DNA from: Fretibacter rubidus
GTDB lineage: Bacteria > Pseudomonadota > Alphaproteobacteria > Caulobacterales > Maricaulaceae
DNA length: 64,000 bases
NCBI RefSeq assembly: GCF_041429785.1
Contig: NZ_CP163423.1
Location: 1,426,001 to 1,490,000 of the forward strand
Direction of reading: 5' to 3'
Shown here: positions 8,749 through 16,034 of the stretch, one piece after another
Position numbering within the stretch: position 1 is the stretch's first letter
Layout of the letters: each line of letters starts with the position of its first letter
Program-made: the position numbers and the translations under genes
Notes under the pieces: generated by a model
What the model was told of the DNA's origin: nothing
The model's input: the letters and a program-made list of their open reading frames with translations, nothing else
Database searches by the model: none

Positions 8749-9213
8749 ATGATAGAAAAATTACACATTAATGACGTTCAAATACTAGAAATTCTACAAG
8801 CTGATGCCACCCGCTCACTCGAATCGATCTCGGATGAAATTGGGGTTTCGCTGAATACCTGTTGGCGGCGCGTGCAAAAACTGGAGGAAGCGGGTATCCT
8901 CGAAGGGCGCGTGGCGCTCGTTAATAATGATAAGGTTGGGCTGCCGCTTACCGTATTTGTCTCTATACGGACGGATGATCATTCCAAAGTATGGGCGGAT
9001 AATTTTGCTAAAACCGTCCAAAGCATGCCAGAAATTGTCGAATTCTACCGCCTCGCGGGTGATGTTGATTATATCCTAAAAATGATGGTGCGAAGCGTGT
9101 CCGATTACGACCGGGTTTATCAGCGCCTGATTGCCAAGGTAAAAATATCCGATGTATCTGCGAGTTTCGCTATGGAAAAGATGAAGTTTACAACTGTTTT
9201 GCCGTTGCGCTAG
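8749..9213 (+). CDS. Lrp/AsnC family transcriptional regulator
   Basis: A 154-residue regulator of the leucine-responsive / AsnC family. An N-terminal winged helix-turn-helix (NDVQILEILQADATRSLE followed by ISDEIGVSLNTCWRRVQKLEEAGIL, given in parts) is joined to the C-terminal RAM/ligand domain starting near residue 65 with the LPLTVFVSIR strand. The HTH reads ISDEIGVSLNTCWRRV. Start set at ATG 8749, where the HTH alignment begins; the upstream in-frame ATG adds a hydrophobic non-conserved leader. Members sense small amino or carboxylic ligands and form octamers. Position between two operons suggests control of the divergent PLP enzyme and perhaps other catabolic units. Confidence 0.9.
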   Translation: MIEKLHINDVQILEILQADATRSLESISDEIGVSLNTCWRRVQKLEEAGILEGRVALVNNDKVGLPLTVFVSIRTDDHSKVWADNFAKTVQSMPEIVEFYRLAGDVDYILKMMVRSVSDYDRVYQRLIAKVKISDVSASFAMEKMKFTTVLPLR

Positions 9214-9215
9214 CG

Positions 9216-10025
9216 CTATCCCAGCGCCTTTTTTACCGCATTGAAAGTGCCAACTGGATCCGTGTCCATAAAGCCAGAGCCCCATTCAGGGTGGTCAACG
9301 ACCTCTCCGTTTTGCAAAAGGGGCCCAACGCGCGGCGTATAGTCAAATAGCATATCCGCAGGGTTAAGCACTGTGATTCGGTGCGGTAAGGCACTGACCC
9401 GGTCTTCAAAAACGGCGTTATAGGCAAAGGCGGCCTCATGGCCCCATTCATAGGCTTCGCCCGCCCGCATGTTTTCTGCCATGGAAGCCGCTAGCATTTC
9501 TAGGCTTACATTGGGACCGCGGTATTTCAAGGCTTGCGCCCACATATGGGAGAACCGTGTTCCGTCGTCATCAAGCGGGATGGGCTTGAACATCGATTTA
9601 AACCCTTCGCGTTCTTCAACGCTCAGCACTAAAGCGGATACCATAACAATGCCGCCGACATCACCGGGGCGTTGAAACGCCATTTCTGTTGCGACCTTCG
9701 CGCCAGTATGGTGCCCGACAAGATCAACAGTCCCTAAATCAATCGCGTCTACGGCTGACCAAATCTCACGCGCATAGCCTTCTATGCCAATAGGCGCGTC
9801 GGGTACATCGGACTCGCCGTGACCGGGGCTGTCTATGGCCACGACCAAACGGTCTTGGCTGGCGACCTCCATGAAACGTATAAACTCGCGGGAGGATTTC
9901 GGGCTTTGGTGCAGGCATAAGAGCGTATTATGGTCGCTCGCCTTACCCGCGATACGGTAATGCATCTGCCCGTAATCTGAGTCTACAAAAGCCCGACGGA
10001 TGTGGTTCTTTGTTCCTAGGCTCAT
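9216..10025 (-). CDS. Alpha/beta-hydrolase-fold protein with His at the nucleophile position
   Basis: A 269-residue alpha/beta-hydrolase fold protein. The HQSPKSSREFI oxyanion region, AIDSPGHGESD strand-loop and a C-terminal WGSGFMDTDP segment match the fold. The nucleophile elbow, normally G-x-S/C/D-x-G, reads LVGHHTGAK with His106 at the nucleophile position, read clearly from the DNA. The protein is otherwise full length, so it is not a degraded gene. It may use a different mechanism, bind rather than hydrolyse a ligand, or be a lyase-type member. It is the last gene of a leftward operon and its start overlaps the DUF1838 gene stop (ATGA). Confidence 0.8.
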   Translation of the reverse strand: MSLGTKNHIRRAFVDSDYGQMHYRIAGKASDHNTLLCLHQSPKSSREFIRFMEVASQDRLVVAIDSPGHGESDVPDAPIGIEGYAREIWSAVDAIDLGTVDLVGHHTGAKVATEMAFQRPGDVGGIVMVSALVLSVEEREGFKSMFKPIPLDDDGTRFSHMWAQALKYRGPNVSLEMLAASMAENMRAGEAYEWGHEAAFAYNAVFEDRVSALPHRITVLNPADMLFDYTPRVGPLLQNGEVVDHPEWGSGFMDTDPVGTFNAVKKALG

Positions 10026-10939
10026 TCGCTGACGCCTTGCAGCCTACGAATATCGGCCAAGTCCTTGGGTGGCTCACGCCATAGCGGCGCGTCACTTTCA
10101 ACATAATCCCGCAAGGTTTTGGGAACATTGTTGTAATCCGCGATGCGCCATGTCGTCATATGCATCGCGCCTTGGGTCACGAGCGTGCCATTCTCATCTG
10201 TGAACTGCGCCCATTTCGGTAACGGGCCATAACGCATAAACGTAATCATGCCGGGCTGACTATCATCCTGTGGAATGACAAAATCATAATTTTCAAAGGT
10301 TTGGTAGCGTTGGCTCTGGCCTGGAATTTCAAAATCCAAAAACAACGGCGCCGTATAAAGCCCTAAATTACCGATTTGTCGGACCGTAATATCAGTACCC
10401 GGGCCGATAGAACGAACGTTGGGGGCTGTGCCTTGTTCAACCATCGTTTGAAGATAAGGCTCATCTTTGTCTGTTTTGTATTCATAGGTGATGAATTGAT
10501 ACGGATAGGCAATTGGCTCCACAGGCTCACCGTTGACTTCACGAATGACTTCATTCGTCTCTATATCGCGGTAAAAATAAACTTTGCGCGAATATTGATT
10601 GGTCATGGTCGGGCTTATGCGTTCCGCGCGACCCGCGTCATAGCCTTCAAAATTATAAAGGAGCTTGCCGCCTGGAAAGGCCCGCAAGGTGCCAACAGAA
10701 TACCAATAAACGGGATCACCTGTGCCAGCGCGAGAGCGCACCCAGGTCTTATAGCGCTCTGGCGTCCAGCCTGTTGCAGAGTCAGAGGCGGGGTTAGGGA
10801 AGTCAGCTTTAATATTTGGTGATTGCGAATCAGAGCTATCAGAAGAATGCGCAGAACAGGCTGCCATATTAAGGGCTGTAACTGCGACGCCAGTGGCCAG
10901 CAAAACTCGTGTGATCACCTTATTCAGCCCCCAATTCAT
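10022..10939 (-). CDS. DUF1838 family lipoprotein
   Basis: A 305-residue protein with a DUF1838 domain (family of unknown function). Start chosen at ATG 10939: this gives a lipoprotein signal with a hydrophobic stretch VLLATGVAVTA and the lipobox NMAAC, Cys28 being the lipidation site. Earlier in-frame codons overlap the preceding gene more deeply and would bury the signal. The mature domain contains DPVYWYSVGTLRAFPGGK and a long beta-rich body. It lies between a small coiled-coil gene (20-bp overlap) and the atypical alpha/beta hydrolase (4-bp overlap). Co-translation with cytoplasmic enzymes while itself exported suggests a role in binding or first processing of the substrate at the envelope. 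No biochemical function is assigned. Confidence 0.8.
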   Translation of the reverse strand: MNWGLNKVITRVLLATGVAVTALNMAACSAHSSDSSDSQSPNIKADFPNPASDSATGWTPERYKTWVRSRAGTGDPVYWYSVGTLRAFPGGKLLYNFEGYDAGRAERISPTMTNQYSRKVYFYRDIETNEVIREVNGEPVEPIAYPYQFITYEYKTDKDEPYLQTMVEQGTAPNVRSIGPGTDITVRQIGNLGLYTAPLFLDFEIPGQSQRYQTFENYDFVIPQDDSQPGMITFMRYGPLPKWAQFTDENGTLVTQGAMHMTTWRIADYNNVPKTLRDYVESDAPLWREPPKDLADIRRLQGVSE

Positions 10940-11282
10940 GTCCAATATCTTCTGAACTTGGCTCATTAACGTTATCCAAGGCTTCAATTTCTTGCTGATA
11001 AATCCTGAGCACACGCGCGAGATATTCTTGGGTCCATGAACCGCGTGCCTCTGCAATTGGTTTTGGGGGATTATACGCTTCTATATCAGATTGGGACAGC
11101 GTTCCTTTTTCTTCCAAAATACGTTCAACCGTATCTAGGCGCTCCCGCATTACGGCCACTTCTTGTGCGAGGGCCATGGTGACAGCCAGCACACGCTCGA
11201 CATCAGGGTCTTTTAGAAAGTAGGGACGCTTGCCCTTGGGTTTGGCACCTGCCAATTTAAGAGGGTCGATGGCTTCGGTCAT
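10920..11282 (-). CDS. Small coiled-coil protein of unknown function
   Basis: A 120-residue soluble protein that I cannot assign to a characterised family. Residues 20-60 (starting DPDVERVLAVTMALAQEV) form a strongly predicted amphipathic helix with leucine/valine heptad spacing through RERLDTVERILEE, followed by a proline-rich turn (YNPPKPIAEARG) and a second helix ending in EIEALD. The acidic tail is probably disordered. Start at ATG 11282 overlaps the methyltransferase stop as TAATG, indicating translational coupling. The tight coupling suggests it is a partner or small subunit for the methyltransferase or for the DUF1838 protein. It does not look like a DNA-binding protein. Confidence 0.75.
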   Translation of the reverse strand: MTEAIDPLKLAGAKPKGKRPYFLKDPDVERVLAVTMALAQEVAVMRERLDTVERILEEKGTLSQSDIEAYNPPKPIAEARGSWTQEYLARVLRIYQQEIEALDNVNEPSSEDIGHELGAE

Positions 11283-12505
11283 TATTGCGCCGCCTCTTTC
11301 ACCGCATCTGATTTCTGCCCGCCGACGATATGCCATGCAGCTTTGCGGCCGTAATCTTCGACATCGTCATTGGCGTGCTCGGGGAACAGCGATGCATCGA
11401 CGACGGCTGCAACGCCGCCGTGAACTAATTCATCGCGCGAGAAACCAGCGTCGACCATCCATTGGTCCAAATCCAGTTCGTGCATTTTTGTCCAAAATGG
11501 CTCATTATTGTAAAACGCGTCCCAATCACGGATGGCTTGCTCATATAGCGGCATATCAGCCGCATATTGTGGCTGCTCGACATGCATAACAAGGCCACCC
11601 GGTGCGAGCAGGCGGTGACTTTCTTTCATGATTTTTGGCATCGCTTTGACAGAGGTTTCATGCAAGAACATGGTGGATTGCACCCAGTCAAAATGACCGT
11701 CAGGAAAGCGTGACAAGTCCTCTGCATTGGCTTGAACAAAGGTAATATTCTCTACACCCAGCGATTTTGCGCGCGCTAGACCGTAACGCAGCACAGGCGC
11801 GCCAGTATCCACACAAACGACTTCTGCGTCAGGATAGGCTTGCGCTATTGGCACGACGTTTTGGCCAAGACCGCCGCCAATATCTAAAATTCTTTTAGGC
11901 GCAAAATCAGGGCGGTTCTTTTGCATCCATTGCACAACGGCTTGACCACCGCCGTCTGAAAATCTGCCTAGACCACCGCCTGTTGTCACGAAAATACCCA
12001 CATCATAATTGGCGGCACCCGTCACGTCACCCGGGACTAACTCATCATGGTAACTGCCTGGCATACAGTGATGGTCAATCGATGACAGATATTTTGGAAT
12101 GTCTAAATTAGCATCAAGAACAAGACGGGGGTCGTCTTTTGTCATTTCAGCCGCTTTACTATTAAGCTCATTTGCTTGGCGAAGTGTCACCCACCGCCCA
12201 GCTTGTTGCCGAAGTTCCATTGTGCCGCGACGAAGGGCGCTCCAATGCTGGAAGAGAGAGTCTTCAAGAAGAGCTTTACGCACTTGATTGCGGTGATTGG
12301 GGAACGGGTTTTTTGGTTCAACCCGTGTTTCATAAGCCGTTTTTACGCCAGGAAGGATTTCACTTGCAAGGTGGCGGTTTAAATGCGCCAAGAAATTAAA
12401 GCGTGATTTCTCATCATGGGTTGTTTTGGGCGACATACCGTGAAGGCCAACATTGCGGTAATCTGGCGGGCCGTCATAGCTACGCGGCATATTTTTATCG
12501 CTCAT
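11282..12505 (-). CDS. Class I SAM-dependent methyltransferase with N-terminal extension
   Basis: A 407-residue protein. The C-terminal half is a Rossmann-type methyltransferase: motif I is RILDIGGGLGQN at about residues 206-216, followed by AEVVCVDTG (acidic loop binding the SAM ribose), VQANAEDLSRFPDGHFDW and LLAPGGLVMHVEQP. The first 190 residues are an extension containing several His and Asp (for example SSIDHHCMPGSYHDEL) that may form a substrate-binding or dimerisation domain, as in O-methyltransferases with helical N-domains. Start at ATG 12505 is supported by a GGAGG ribosome site 7 bp upstream; the longer reading crosses the divergent promoter. First gene of the leftward unit. Substrate unknown. 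Confidence 0.85.
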   Translation of the reverse strand: MSDKNMPRSYDGPPDYRNVGLHGMSPKTTHDEKSRFNFLAHLNRHLASEILPGVKTAYETRVEPKNPFPNHRNQVRKALLEDSLFQHWSALRRGTMELRQQAGRWVTLRQANELNSKAAEMTKDDPRLVLDANLDIPKYLSSIDHHCMPGSYHDELVPGDVTGAANYDVGIFVTTGGGLGRFSDGGGQAVVQWMQKNRPDFAPKRILDIGGGLGQNVVPIAQAYPDAEVVCVDTGAPVLRYGLARAKSLGVENITFVQANAEDLSRFPDGHFDWVQSTMFLHETSVKAMPKIMKESHRLLAPGGLVMHVEQPQYAADMPLYEQAIRDWDAFYNNEPFWTKMHELDLDQWMVDAGFSRDELVHGGVAAVVDASLFPEHANDDVEDYGRKAAWHIVGGQKSDAVKEAAQ

Positions 12506-12623
12506 AATATCCTCCATAATTTTCTTTTGCTTATAATATTTAGTCAATTTGGAGTTGACGAAAGTCAAGGCGAGTTGTCCAGTAGCTGCACAAAAGGGTG
12601 CGACATTTACGGAGGACAATCCC
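12506..12623. promoter_or_regulatory. Divergent promoter region with repeated GTCAA/TTGAC half-sites
   Basis: This 118-bp region drives the methyltransferase unit leftward and the 20-gene run rightward. It carries AGTCAA at 12542-12547, TTGAC at 12555-12559 and GTCAA at 12564-12568; the last two form an inverted repeat with a GAAA spacer. Such repeated half-sites are what an operator of a dimeric regulator looks like. A TATAATA sequence near 12535-12540 may be a promoter element. GGAGG sites precede both start codons. Confidence 0.5.
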
Positions 12624-12932
12624 ATGACAAAGATATTGGTCTTATTTAACCTAAAACCCGACACCAGTGTTGATGATTATGAGACTTGGGCGCGGACAGT
12701 GGATATCCCGACCGTTAACGGTCTTGGCTCTATTGAGATGTTTGAAGTCTATAAAACAACAGGCCTATTGTTCTCCGACGATAAACCGCCCTATCAGTAT
12801 TTTGAAACGCTCGATATTTTGGATATGGACAAGTTTGGTGCAGAAGCAGGATCAGAGACGATGCAAAAGATTGCAGCCGAGTTTCAGGCCATGACTGATG
12901 ATCTGGTCTTTATCAGCACAGAGAAGCTGTAA
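12624..12932 (+). CDS. HapK-like (REDY-type) small protein
   Basis: A 102-residue single-domain protein resembling the HapK family, named from a prodiginine gene cluster in Hahella; the fold is a dimeric alpha+beta barrel. Typical features are the opening strand MTKILVLFNLKPDTS, the YETWARTVDIPTVNGLGSIE block (EThD-like Tyr/Trp helix) and the C-terminal VFISTEKL strand. Start at ATG 12624 has a GGAGG site 8 bp upstream. It is the first gene of the long rightward operon and its stop overlaps the SDR start as TAATG. Function in the family is not established; barrel members often bind or rearrange small cyclic compounds. Assignment is from memory of the family pattern. Confidence 0.75.
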   Translation: MTKILVLFNLKPDTSVDDYETWARTVDIPTVNGLGSIEMFEVYKTTGLLFSDDKPPYQYFETLDILDMDKFGAEAGSETMQKIAAEFQAMTDDLVFISTEKL

Positions 12933-13765
12933 TGCGGCTTATAGGTAAAACCGCTGTTATCACAGGGTCTGGGCGTCGCGGGGGTCTTGGTGAAGCGATT
13001 GCGTTGCGCCTTGCCAAAGACGGCGCGAACATCGTGATTTCCGACATTGGCGCACCGCGTGATGCAGCCACGGGGGCGGAGCATATCGGTAGCACAGATG
13101 AAATGGAAAGCATCGCCAGTGAGCTTCGCAAGACGGGTGTAGAGGCGTCAACGTGTGTTTGTGATGTTCGGTCGTTGGATGATGTGCGAAAGCTCGCCAG
13201 TCATGCAGTTGACACACATGGTTCACTCGACATTTGGGTCAATAACGCCGGTATTGGCTATATTATGAAGCCGTTACTCGACGTCACAGAAGATGATTGG
13301 CGTGCTGTGATCGATGTAAATTTATCCGGTAGTTTCTTTGGCGTCAAAGCCGCTGCTGAAGTGATGGTGCCGCAAGGCAAAGGCGGCCGTATTGTCAATA
13401 TCGCGTCCCAAGCCGCCAAATCAGGCTTCCCCCATGCACAAGCCTACACCAGTTCTAAACACGGCCTCGTCGGCCTCGTGCGCTCTGCTGCGACTGAGCT
13501 TGGTGGGCATGACATAACGGTGAACAATGTCTGTCCTAACCATGTCACAACGGCATTGGGCGCTTGGCAAAACAAATATTTTGCCGAAGTCACGGGTGCC
13601 GCTAGTGTAGAGGATTACCTGAAAGCGATGGCGGCGCGCATACCGATGGGCCGCCCAGGGTTACCCGAAGATACCGCCAACGCCGTCGCGTGGTTATGTT
13701 CTGATGAAGCGCGCTACATTACGGCGGAGAGCATGAACGTCTCGGGCGGCGAGGAACCACATTAG
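12932..13765 (+). CDS. Short-chain dehydrogenase/reductase
   Basis: A 277-residue classical SDR that oxidises or reduces a hydroxyl/carbonyl group with NAD(P). The cofactor loop is TGSGRRGGLG (residues 11-20), the NNAG motif is at about 104-107, and the catalytic residues are Ser159, Tyr172 and Lys176 (YTSSK). The acidic residue after the second strand (ISDIG) favours NAD over NADP. The protein is slightly long for the family owing to an insertion around residues 45-55. It is translationally coupled to the HapK-like gene and abuts the deacetylase-fold gene with no gap. Likely a pathway step on an alcohol or ketone intermediate; substrate unknown. Confidence 0.9.
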   Translation: MRLIGKTAVITGSGRRGGLGEAIALRLAKDGANIVISDIGAPRDAATGAEHIGSTDEMESIASELRKTGVEASTCVCDVRSLDDVRKLASHAVDTHGSLDIWVNNAGIGYIMKPLLDVTEDDWRAVIDVNLSGSFFGVKAAAEVMVPQGKGGRIVNIASQAAKSGFPHAQAYTSSKHGLVGLVRSAATELGGHDITVNNVCPNHVTTALGAWQNKYFAEVTGAASVEDYLKAMAARIPMGRPGLPEDTANAVAWLCSDEARYITAESMNVSGGEEPH

Positions 13766-14668
13766 ATGACAGTTCCTGCCGACCCAGCCCCCAAAGACTT
13801 CACTTGGCCTAATGGCGCGAAACTGGCTTTGTCGATCGTCGTTAATGTCGAGGAGGGGGCAGAGCGCGGTATTTTGCAAGGCGATAAAGCCAATGAACCT
13901 GTTGATGAACTTGTCTCGGGCCTCAAAGCCCCTATTCGTGTCCACGGGAATGAAAGCAATTACCAATACGGTATTAATCGCAGTGCGCCGCGTATTTTAA
14001 AGGTCCTCGATGCCGCGGCTGTGCCAGCGACATGGACAGTTTGCGCACAAGCGCTAGAGAAGGCACCGTGGATAGCGGACGCCATTATGGCGCGCGGTGA
14101 TGAGCCGTGTAGTCACGGCTACCGCTGGCTATTTACAGCCTTTATGAGCGAGGAAGAGGAGCGGGACTTTATCGCAATGGGGACAGAGTTTATCCTTGCG
14201 ACATGCGGGCGAAAGCCTGTCGGCTATTTATCGCGCTATCTACACACAGATCATATTCGGCGTTCCCTCGTGCGTGAGGGTTATCTTTATCATATGGATG
14301 ATTATTCCGATGATTTTCCACGTTGGGAGCAGATTGATATGGGAGATGGTTCGTATAAGCCATTGATAATATTACCTTATGCAGTCGATAGTAATGATAT
14401 GAAGTTTTGGCTGTCACCAAGTTTTACGGCGCAGATGTGGCTGGATTACGCCAAGCGGACATTTGATGAATTGCTTGTGGAGGCTGAGACAGAGGGCGCA
14501 CGGATGATGAGCCTTGGCCTTCATTTGCGCATTATTGGCCGTCCTGGTCGCATTTGGGCGCTGCGTGAATTTTTAGTTTATGTCAAAGACCGCAATGATG
14601 TGTGGGTCGCTCGCCGCGAAGATATTGCGAACCATTTTGCCAGCCAGGTCAAGCCAGGAGCGGTATAG
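13766..14668 (+). CDS. PuuE/allantoinase-like polysaccharide-deacetylase-fold hydrolase
   Basis: A 300-residue cytoplasmic hydrolase and the third deacetylase-fold gene in the cluster. It is the most PuuE-like of them: FTWPNGAKLALSIVVNVEEGAE matches the family's start (quoted parts WPNGAKLAL and NVEEGAE). DEPCSHGYRWL carries the metal-binding HGYR motif near residue 115, and GYLSRYLHTDHIRRSLVREG, HMDDYSDDFPRW follow in family order. PuuE hydrolyses allantoin, and relatives open other hydantoin- or imide-type rings. It begins right after the SDR stop and precedes the CitE-like lyase. The presence of three paralogs suggests different ring or amide substrates, or a multi-subunit enzyme. Confidence 0.82.
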   Translation: MTVPADPAPKDFTWPNGAKLALSIVVNVEEGAERGILQGDKANEPVDELVSGLKAPIRVHGNESNYQYGINRSAPRILKVLDAAAVPATWTVCAQALEKAPWIADAIMARGDEPCSHGYRWLFTAFMSEEEERDFIAMGTEFILATCGRKPVGYLSRYLHTDHIRRSLVREGYLYHMDDYSDDFPRWEQIDMGDGSYKPLIILPYAVDSNDMKFWLSPSFTAQMWLDYAKRTFDELLVEAETEGARMMSLGLHLRIIGRPGRIWALREFLVYVKDRNDVWVARREDIANHFASQVKPGAV

Positions 14669-14673
14669 ATTAT

Positions 14674-15489
14674 ATGATGCATCATCGATCCCTTTTATTT
14701 GTGCCAGGTAATCGTCCTGACCGTTTCGACAAAGCCTGCATGGCGGGCGCAGATTTGGTCTGTATTGATTTAGAGGACGCTGTGGGTGCGGGTGATAAAG
14801 ACAGCTCGCGCACGGATGTTTTGTCGTGGCTGTCGCAATCAGACCACAAGAATGTGTCTTTGCGTATTAACGGCATTGATACTGATGCGGGTCAGGCGGA
14901 CATAAAGGCTCTGCAAGAGGCGGATTTAAGCCTACCGTTTGTTATGGCCCCCAAGGTTGACAGCAAGTCAGAGATTAATGATTTGGATGACGCTTTACCC
15001 AGCGGTGTTGGGTCACTTTTTCCAATTATAGAAAGCGCGCAAGGTCTTGAAAACGCTTATGATATTTTCAATACAAGCCGCGTTACGATGGGGCTGTTCG
15101 GCGCAGTTGATTATGGTGCTGATTTGGACTGCGCGCTTTCGTGGGAGACGCTTTTGTTTGCACGCTCGCGTCTCGCCAATGCGGCGGCGGCGGCGGACAC
15201 GCTTCTCTTTGATGTGCCGCATATCATTGCGCGCGACTTAGAGGATTGCGAGGCCACAACGCGTCAAGCCAAAGCGCTTGGTATTCATGCGCGCGCCGCC
15301 ATTCATCCAGCGCAAATTGCGGCAATCCACCGCGCATTATCCGCCAGCACCTTTGAGATAGAACAAGCCAAGGCCATAGTCGCAGCCTATGAAAAAGCCA
15401 ACGGAAACGTCGTTATTGTTGACGGTAAATTTATCGAAGCCCCCGTGGTCAAAAAAGCCCTGCGAGTTTTGGCGCAAAACGAGAGTTAA
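14674..15489 (+). CDS. CitE-like CoA-ester lyase (HpcH/HpaI superfamily)
   Basis: A 271-residue TIM-barrel lyase of the citrate lyase beta / malyl-CoA / citramalyl-CoA lyase family, which cleaves 3-hydroxyacyl-dicarboxyl-CoA esters into two smaller units. The RSLLFVPGNRPDRF start, IDLEDAVG (metal-binding Asp/Glu), the PIIESAQGLEN strand (metal-binding Glu) and the HPAQIAAIHRAL segment are present. The ATG at 14674 is chosen because the motif begins five codons later; the longer frame lies in the previous gene. Followed 2 bp later by a MaoC hydratase, a pairing known from mesaconyl-CoA/methylmalyl-CoA and citramalyl-CoA routes. Products would be glyoxylate or pyruvate plus an acyl-CoA. Confidence 0.85.
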   Translation: MMHHRSLLFVPGNRPDRFDKACMAGADLVCIDLEDAVGAGDKDSSRTDVLSWLSQSDHKNVSLRINGIDTDAGQADIKALQEADLSLPFVMAPKVDSKSEINDLDDALPSGVGSLFPIIESAQGLENAYDIFNTSRVTMGLFGAVDYGADLDCALSWETLLFARSRLANAAAAADTLLFDVPHIIARDLEDCEATTRQAKALGIHARAAIHPAQIAAIHRALSASTFEIEQAKAIVAAYEKANGNVVIVDGKFIEAPVVKKALRVLAQNES

Positions 15490-15491
15490 TT

Positions 15492-16013
15492 ATGGTTGGT
15501 TCAGTCAAAGAGGTCGGTCCAAACAGGTTTAGAGAGACCTTTGGCCGCTATTACGAGGATTTTGAGGTTGGTCATATTTATGAACACCGCCCAGGGAAGA
15601 CTGTGACTGAATATGATAACCACATGTTCACGTTAATGACGATGAACACGCACCCCATGCATTTTGATGATGAATTCGCCAAAGCGTCTGAATTTGGACA
15701 GTGCCTTGTTGTTTCGCCTTACACTCTGGCCCTTTTGATTGGTATGTCGGTCACAGATTGCAGCCAGAAGGCCATAGCCAATCTGGGCATGGACGAAGTG
15801 AAATTCACCGCGCCTGTCTATGTTGGACATACGATTTACGGCGAGAGTGAAGTGCTCGCCAAGCGAGAGAGTAAATCTCGTCCTGGGCAAGGCATCGTGA
15901 CCATTGTGACGCGGGGTTATAACCAAGACGGCACAATGGTTTGCACCTTTAAACGCAATATGTTGATCCCAGCCAAAGGGCAGGCGGTCGAAGACAAAGT
16001 TGAACATTACTAA
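15492..16013 (+). CDS. MaoC-family hotdog hydratase
   Basis: A 173-residue single-hotdog enoyl-CoA hydratase-type protein. GRYYEDFEVGHIYEH opens the fold and TMNTHPMHFDDEFA (residues 50-63) is the hydratase motif; the usual Asp is replaced by Asn52, as in mesaconyl-CoA-hydratase-like members, while His57 is kept. Expected reaction: reversible addition of water to an enoyl-CoA, here probably a branched dicarboxylic one, giving the substrate of the CitE-like lyase encoded just upstream. The acyl-CoA dehydrogenase downstream would supply the double bond. No signal peptide; cytoplasmic. The next gene starts after 21 bp and has an AAGAGG ribosome site. Confidence 0.86.
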   Translation: MVGSVKEVGPNRFRETFGRYYEDFEVGHIYEHRPGKTVTEYDNHMFTLMTMNTHPMHFDDEFAKASEFGQCLVVSPYTLALLIGMSVTDCSQKAIANLGMDEVKFTAPVYVGHTIYGESEVLAKRESKSRPGQGIVTIVTRGYNQDGTMVCTFKRNMLIPAKGQAVEDKVEHY

Positions 16014-16034
16014 TTTACCCAAGAGGACGACGAC

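Noticed and set aside
10376-10822. Plus-strand open frame of 148 codons opposite the DUF1838 gene
   Set aside because: Antisense to a well-supported lipoprotein gene, no start context or recognisable domain.
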